Assembly: GCA_029721435.1 (NCBI GenBank)
Contig: CM056573.1
Span: 96,298,947-96,362,946 of the forward strand
Length of the DNA: 64,000 bases
Source of the DNA: Gymnothorax reevesii
Lineage: Eukaryota > Chordata > Actinopteri > Anguilliformes > Muraenidae
Direction: 5' to 3'
In this document: positions 58,220 to 64,000 of the stretch, piece after piece
Layout of the letters: the number at the start of each line of letters is the position of its first letter
Numbering within the stretch: the first letter of the stretch is position 1
Position numbers and translations under genes: made by a program
The notes under the pieces: model-generated
Database searches by the model: none
Told to the model about the DNA's origin: nothing
The model's input: only the letters and a program-made list of their open reading frames with translations

Positions 58220-58852
58220 GTGAGTAACCCTTTGATTGAGGAAGTCATGGGTAGGCAGGGGTCAGGGTTAGAATTTTAACCCTCGCGTGCTGTATAGTTT
58301 AACGGGGAGGTGTACCATCCAAATGACTTTGATAACCCTCAGAATGAATCTCTGCCCAATACATCTTTACTGAACTTAGAGTGTTACTCACGCAATTTTT
58401 GTCTTTGATTTTTCCTCGTAAGTCCACGATGGCAGTAACAGTTTTCATTTGTGCACAGCTTCTGTTCGCAAGTTGGGAATCGCTGAGAAACTAAGAGGTT
58501 TTTGAAATGAATTGATTCTTTTATTAACTAATTCGTCATTTCAGTGATCAACAGATAGAGCTCAAACATTGATAATATTAAAAATTACCACCACTCTTAA
58601 TTATCGAAAGTAGGTATTTTATAAAATATTTTTTGTGATTTGTAAGTCTTATCGTGCAGCCATTGAGCCAATTGCAACAGTGCAGTCACAATCCACTGTT
58701 TTTTATAATTGGGCAAATGTGGCAATTGCGCAATTTTGGTGCAAGGGAAATCTATCATAGTCTGTGCAGTAGAATCTTAACCTTTTTATGCAGATGCCAG
58801 ATCAAGCCCATCCTTGCCATTTGTGCATGACTCCTGTTTAAGGCTTTATACA

Positions 58853-59012
58853 TCGAACAAAACTATAAATGCAACACTTCTTATTGTATGAATACCAGTG
58901 TCACACATCCTTGATCACATAAATAAACCCTACTAAGTTAACCTCAAAAAATAATTACGCAGAATATTGATGGGACTAAACTGTTACATTTGTATTTTTG
59001 TTCAGTGTAGCT
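58853..59012. mobile_element. Short Tc1-type MITE in zfyve1 intron 6
   Basis: CGAACAAAACTATAAATGCA and the inverse TTTGTATTTTTGTTCAGTGT are its TIRs. They match the right end of the transposase relic at 22250-23190, so that family could have mobilised it. Confidence 0.6.
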
Positions 59013-60372
59013 TGCGTTTTCAGCACCACAGAGACCGCAAAGCAGGACAATTGTAACATTCGGAAACAAAACTTGGGGTCGTCCGTCCGTCTATTCGTCG
59101 CACTTCCGGTGGAGATGAGTTACCTTGAAAACTACTACTATTGCATGGGTAAAATTTTGTGTGCTTACTAAGCTAGTTATGATCTATGTTGAGTTCAAAA
59201 ATGGATGTCGAAGCATATTTATTTACAGAGTTACGGCCCTTGACCTTGGCTGGGGATAATGATGACACTGTCATCCTGTAAAATTTTGGGACAAAAAAAG
59301 TGCCACAAGCACAAGGAAACTTCATGAAAATTAAGCACTGAAGTTGTTTAGCACTGACGTAAATGCTTGGCACCAGGTGTGCGAGAGAGCTATCGTTACT
59401 GAAAACCAAACAATAGCCTTGAGGTAAAACAATGCATTTCCTGTATCATAAACTCATTGACCAGAAGTCAGTTTAATCTGACAGTGTTAGTCAGTGCAAA
59501 TCATAATCTGCGAAGCAAAATATAAGCTGACAGCCATCTCTCCTAAAAACTGTCTTCACAAATGGTACAAACTTGCATCAAATGCAAATGGATATTATTA
59601 TGTTAAAATGTTTTTTTACAGTCAAAATGAGGGGGGCTAAAAAGGACCAATATCATCTGTGCATGCACTAGTGCCAAGTCCATTTTAGTGGCATGAAATT
59701 TTGCAAATGTCACTATTACAATCCAGAAGGTAATCAATGCTGTTTTTGGGCAAAACACGTACAAAAGTATATGCACTATTGATCAAGCAATATAAATGCA
59801 TCTGTAACTTCCGTTGCAATCATCTTTTGTGGTTTGCTTCCTTCACATAACAACGTCAGCAAACGCAAGCCAGGTTTTGAGTTCCGTGACGTTATGGCAT
59901 TGTGTGAAATAAGCAAACCAGAATGCGTGTTAAGTACTAGTCCTTTTGGGTTTCCCTGTCAAATATTAATAAACAAATATGGCGGGTGCAGAAACTCCTA
60001 AAAACTCATTGATAATGACATTTCTTTTCTTTGTAAAGTAGGAATCGGATCGAAGAAAGAGAAAATGCGTGTAAATATGGAAAAAGCCAACTTGATGTTC
60101 CTTCAATGATGAGTTGTGTTCATTCTGTAAATACTGGTGTGTATTCAACAGTGGGGTTTTGTTCTAACCTTGGCATGTAAGGCTAGCATCCCCTGGGTGT
60201 GTTCCATGTTTAAATGCTATGTAGCATCCGGTAAATAATTTAATTCCAACTCTGGTTTGCTGAGGTGCAAAGTGAAGGTTATGATACTGTAGACATTTTA
60301 GCAGTTTATTTGGAAGTTTGGCGAGATTTATTTCTTTTTCAAAATTTATGTAAAATAAAGCCAATTTTAGCA
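59013..60372. other. zfyve1 intron 6, mostly unrecognised
   Basis: 59040-59260 resembles the AGGTCA-type dispersed repeats (GTCCGTCCGTC, CCCTTGACCTTGGC). The remainder shows no gene or recognised repeat. Confidence 0.35.
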
Positions 60373-61395
60373 CAGGGCTGAAACGATTCCTCGAATAAAT
60401 CGAATAATTTGATTACTGAAATGCTTCGAGGCAAATTAAATGTCTCGAGGCTTCGTTTAAATCCAGAAGACAACACTTTTTTTTTTTTAGACGGACGCTT
60501 AATTCTGTGGCACAGTACCTTTGTTTTCGCTGTACCGTATTGATGTGCATATAAGCGCAAAGCCTAGTTAAATAATGCACATTTTTTCATCATGGGGGGA
60601 GGGGGGGGAGAGAGAGAGAGTTGTCTCACACAGAGGCCCATACTCCTATGTTCAAATATAGCCGTGCCTCAGTGTTCACTAAAAGGGGCACGCAAATATT
60701 AAAAATAGCTTTGTACATTTTTCACAGTTATGTATTGTTTTCAAAGTCTGAGAGTGACCCATAGCTGTTGGGCAAATAAAAATAGTAAATCTTTTGTGGA
60801 TGTATACCAGGTAGGTTTGTACAGCTAAAGATCATATGATCCCCATGTGCACAATATTTTGCATTTTGACGTTTTGTTGGCTGCCAACAGCATCTGTGCT
60901 TATGGGGACAGCATCCTCCAATAGAAATTCACTCCACCCTAAGTGGAGCACAGCAACTGATGCCTGATTTGAATTGAAATCCATTTTGTTCCATCGTAAT
61001 TCAAAATTGTCTGGGAAGTGTCTGTATATGAAAATGGTTTTGAGCGGGGAAAACGTATTTGGTCTCAATTATAGGCTTGTGCACCTGCACTTAACTGTTG
61101 GCGCATATACACCTATAGCCGATGTGCTTATATGCGCATCAGCACGGTAGCTGTAACGTGAATGGAGTGGAGCGCGAGCTGCAAAGATCACGGAGGATGA
61201 GAAAAAAGACAATTGCTAGCCAGAACAGACAGACAAAATGTCCAAAGTGTACACGTTGGAAAAAATATAGTGCAGTGCCTTTACTGTAAAACGGAATTGG
61301 CTTGCCTCAAAAGCCCTTCGTCACTGTTGCAGCACTTGAACCAAAAACATCCAGTCGTTGCATTCAGATCATTGAGTGGAACAACAGCAAGGTAA
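60373..61395 (+). mobile_element. hAT element 5' part with BED zinc finger
   Basis: CAGGGCTGAAACGATTCCTC is a common fish hAT terminus, followed by CGAGG-rich subterminal repeats. At 61213-61395 the plus strand reads VQCLYCKTELACLKSPSSLL and QHLNQKHP, a BED finger (C-x2-C...H-x4-H). It is followed by AGCAAG|GTAACA, which looks like a transposon splice donor. The catalytic exons were not found downstream. A poly-T/A tract (60476-60489) and a GA tract (60595-60620) lie inside. Confidence 0.6.
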
Positions 61396-61833
61396 CAAAT
61401 GTTAGCAAAAATTTACTTAAGTTAATGTTTTGTCTAGTCGTGATTAAGGCTATTAAAGAACATAAGTTAATTAAGGCAATATTTAACGACTGTGAAAAAA
61501 GAAAATAGTGCACGCACATCCAGTCTTTAATATAGGTGCAGGACCAAATGGAATCAGTATAAGCAAGGAAAGTAGAGTCCGCACACTGTAGATATGCTCC
61601 CAAATAGTCAATTTATTGACATTTCGACCTTGCGGTCTTCATCATGATACAAAACCCAAAACCAGTGAAGTTGGCACGTTGTGTAAATTGTAAATAAAAA
61701 CAGAATACAATGATCTGCAAATCCTTTTCAACCTATATTCAATTGAATACACTGCAAAGACGAGTTAATTTATTGTTCGAACAGGTAAACTGTGTAGTTT
61801 TTTGCAAATATTAGCTCATTTGGAATTTGATGC

Positions 61834-61990
61834 AGAGTGTATGGTGTGTGAATGGTGTGTGCGCCCTGCGATGGATTGGCAAACTGTTCAGGGTGGGTCC
61901 CTGCCTTTGCCCGTAGTCAGCTGGGATAGGCTCCAGCGCGCCCCGTGACCCTAGTGAGGAATAAGCGGGTATAGAAAATGGATGGATGGA
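61834..61990 (+). mobile_element. L2/SINE-type 3' tail insertion
   Basis: GCGATGGATTGGCAAACTGT, GCTGGGATAGGCTCCAGC and (ATGG)n are the well-known 3' tail of fish L2-type elements. TGGAATTTGATGC flanks it at 61821-61833 and 61991-62003, a 13-bp target duplication typical of LINE machinery. Confidence 0.85.
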
Positions 61991-62183
61991 TGGAATTTGA
62001 TGCCTGCAACATGTTTCAAAAAAGCTTGCACAAGTGGCAAAAAAGACAGAGGGAGTTGAGGAATGCTCATCAAACACTTATTTGGAACATCCCACAGGTG
62101 AACAGGCTAATTGGGAACAGGTGGGTGCCATGATTGGGTATAAAAGCAGCTTCCCTGAAATGCTCAGTCATTCACAAACAAGG

Positions 62184-63206
62184 ATGGGGCGAGGGTCACC
62201 ACTTAGTGAACAAATGCGTGAGCTGATTGTCGAACAGTTTAAAAACAACATTCTTCAAGGAGCTATTGCAAGAAATTTAGGTATTTCATCATCTACGGTC
62301 CGTAATAACGTCAAAAGGTTCAAAAATCTGGAGAAATCACTGCACGTATGCGACAAGGCCAAAAACCAACATTGAATTCCCGTGACCTTCGATCCCTCAG
62401 GCGGTACTGCATCAAAAACCGACATCAGTGTGTTAAGGTTATCACCACATGGGCTCAGGAACACTTCAGAAAACCACTGTCAGTAACTACAGTTCGTCGC
62501 TACATCTGCAAGTGCAAGTTAAAACTCTACAATGCAAAGCGAAAGGCATTTATCTACAGCACCCAGAAACGCCGCCGGCTTCGCTGGGCCCAAGCTCATC
62601 TAAGATGGACTGATGCAAAGTGGAAATGTGTTCTGTGGTCTGACGAGTCCACATTTCAAATTGTTTTTGGAAACTGTGGACATTGTGTCCTCCGGACCAA
62701 AGAGGAAAAGAACCATCCGGACTGTTATAGGCGCAAAGTTCAAAATCCAGCATCTTTGATGGTATGGGGGTGTATTAGTGCCCAAGGCATGGGCAACTGA
62801 CACATATGTGAAGGCACCATTAATGCTGAAAGGTACATACAGGTTTTGGAGCAACATATGTTGCCATCCAAGCAACGTCTTTTTCATGGACGCCCCTGCT
62901 TATTTCAGCAAGACGATGCCAAGCCACATTCTGCATGTGTTGCAACAGCATGGCTCCATAGTAAAAGAGTGCGGGTACTAGACTGGCCTGCCTAGAGATC
63001 AGACCTGTCTCCCATTGAAAATGTGTGGCGCATTATGAAGCGTAAAATATGACAACGGAGACCCCAAACTGTTGACTAATTTAAGCTCTACATCAAGCAA
63101 GAATGAGAAAGAGTTTCACCTGAAAAGCTTCAAAAATTGGTCTCCTCAGTTCCCGAACGTTTACTGAGTGTGGTTAAAAGGAAAGGCGATGTAACACAAT
63201 GGTAAA
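62184..63206 (+). pseudogene. Tc1-like transposase with frameshifts
   Basis: It starts MGRGSPLSEQMRELIVEQFK, with a helix-turn-helix GAIARNLGISSSTVRNNVKR. After a shift near 62348-62375 it gives TWAQEHFRKPLSVTTVRRY and the catalytic VLWSDESTFQIVFG, then [16 protein letters not shown] further shift follows near 62798, and the end contains LSPIENVWR-like coding at about 63010-63035. The family acts by cutting at TIRs and inserting at TA. It is inactive here, but it is the most complete of the three copies of this family in the window. It is sense to zfyve1, inside intron 6. Confidence 0.75.
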
Positions 63207-63510
63207 AAGGACCCTTTGCCTACTTTTTTGCAATGTGTTGCTGCCTTTAAATTCTAAGTTAATGATTATTTGCAAAAAAAAAAAAAAAAAAAAGTTTCTC
63301 AGTTTGAACATTAAACATCTTGTCTTTGCAGTGTATTCAATTGAATATAAGCTGAAAAGGATTTGCAAATCATTGTACTCTGTTTTTATCTGCGATTTAC
63401 ATAACGTGCTGACTTCACTGGTTTTGGGTTTTGTAAATAAGAAATTGTCAATAGTCAATAAATTGACTATTTGGGAGCATATCTACAGTGTGTGTACTTT
63501 CCCTGCTAAT

Positions 63511-64000
63511 ATTTGACGACTGGCCAAAGACCTAAATCAGTTTGGTGGCTATGTGTCCCTACAATAAAAGCAAAGTTTTGTTCAAGAAATTAATAAGCCA
63601 CATAATGGAAAACCATGCAGTTAGTTTGTTCAAGCTTGGGCTTCAGTCGTGTTGTAATTAGGTCAGTCACTCTTTTTCTGCCCTTTGCTTCTGATGACCT
63701 GCTGTGTGTCAGGTGCTGCAGGGTATCAGAGAGAAAAAAGTGAGATTAGTACACTACTTTTGTTTGAAGTTTGATGTATCATATTTAATATGAACCTTTT
63801 CATATTGCTGTTTTTAGTGGTCGATTGACCCTTTTTAGATCTTTGATAAAAGAAAAATTATAAATGTTTTCCTCCTGAATTACTATGGGTTTAGCTTATT
63901 TAAAAAGTGAGATAAGCACCAATAAAAAGCAATAACAATAAGCACATAAAAAAAATCTAAACAAGAGAAAAAATAAAGCACAACAGTGTAAGTAAAAACA
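63511..64000. other. zfyve1 intron 6, nothing recognised
   Basis: AT-rich. No exon matching the remaining zfyve1 sequence was found before the window ends. Confidence 0.5.

Larger units (their letters stand above)
61648..63435 (+). mobile_element. Tc1-like element, copy 3, both TIRs present
   Basis: It runs from TACAAAACCCAAAACCAGTG to the inverse CACTGGTTTTGGGTTTTGTA, with similarity extending about 110 bp inward. TA at both ends fits the Tc1 target. 1788 bp, lengthened by a 157-bp L2/SINE-type tail inside the left region. Confidence 0.85.
61560..63510. repeat. Outer inverted repeat around Tc1-like copy 3
   Basis: 61563-61620 (GGAAAGTAG...CACACTGTAGATATGCTCCC...AATTTATTGAC) is inverted at 63450-63505. 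The Tc1-like element lies between the arms, so it either landed in an older palindromic element or is part of a larger one. Confidence 0.6.

Noticed and set aside
61576..61650. Hammerhead-ribozyme-like order on the minus strand: TGATGA, then GACC-GCAA-GGTC hairpin, then GAAA
   Set aside because: The hairpin is real, but stem III has a mismatch next to the core and no complementary stem I was found around the would-be cleavage site. It is probably only a motif of this repeat's 3' end.
63660..63760. Possible zfyve1 exon 7 near the window end
   Set aside because: An AG and coding-like composition were checked, but no frame matches the expected segment after exon 6.

Overview
The window is vertebrate nuclear DNA, most likely from a ray-finned fish. 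It holds one recognisable host gene with GT-AG introns, embedded in a dense mix of transposon families typical of teleosts: Tf1/sushi-type chromovirus, SCAN-Gag Ty3/gypsy, DIRS, Tc1-like, hAT, an L2/SINE-type tail with ATGG repeats, and MITEs. There are no operons. No tRNA, rRNA or CRISPR was seen.

1-13.3 kb is a nest of insertions. An old gypsy LTR is split at 1703/12056 by a TIR element (called X here). X was hit by a solo LTR (TSD TCAAT), and that LTR was hit by an almost pristine 6.9-kb chromovirus (2622-9548, TSD GCACC) with one fused gag-pol frame. The chromovirus carries a 10-nt self-complementarity, placed at the predicted mRNA start and beside the 5' LTR, that fits Tf1-type self-priming. 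A hAT relic, itself split by a MITE, follows.

13.3-26 kb has old LTR relics, a Gag-like remnant, a tandem repeat rich in AGGTCA half sites and several Tc1-like pseudogenes. 26.7-29.6 kb has exon-like open frames cut by a 2.2-kb hAT element (TSD GTTTAGAG), followed by a frameshifted reading frame that looks like a CARD (death-fold) domain. 29.7-32.8 kb has the 5' half of a SCAN-Gag gypsy element and a LINE relic. 33-39 kb has a large non-autonomous element and a second Tc1-like copy. 39.5-46 kb has a decayed DIRS retroelement whose reverse-transcriptase active site is mutated, plus a 3.5-kb tandem repeat block.

48.4-64 kb contains the 5' two-thirds of zfyve1 (DFCP1), plus strand. It has a promoter-like block with a near-consensus ZNF143 site and a DR1 site, and six coding exons (49595-58219) joined in frame. 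They encode the N-terminal zinc-binding region, the P-loop ATPase domain and part of the ER-binding region. The exons for the two FYVE domains lie beyond the window. Its introns hold MITEs, Tc1 relics and inverted copies of the 42-45 kb repeat. All coordinates and alignments were made by eye.
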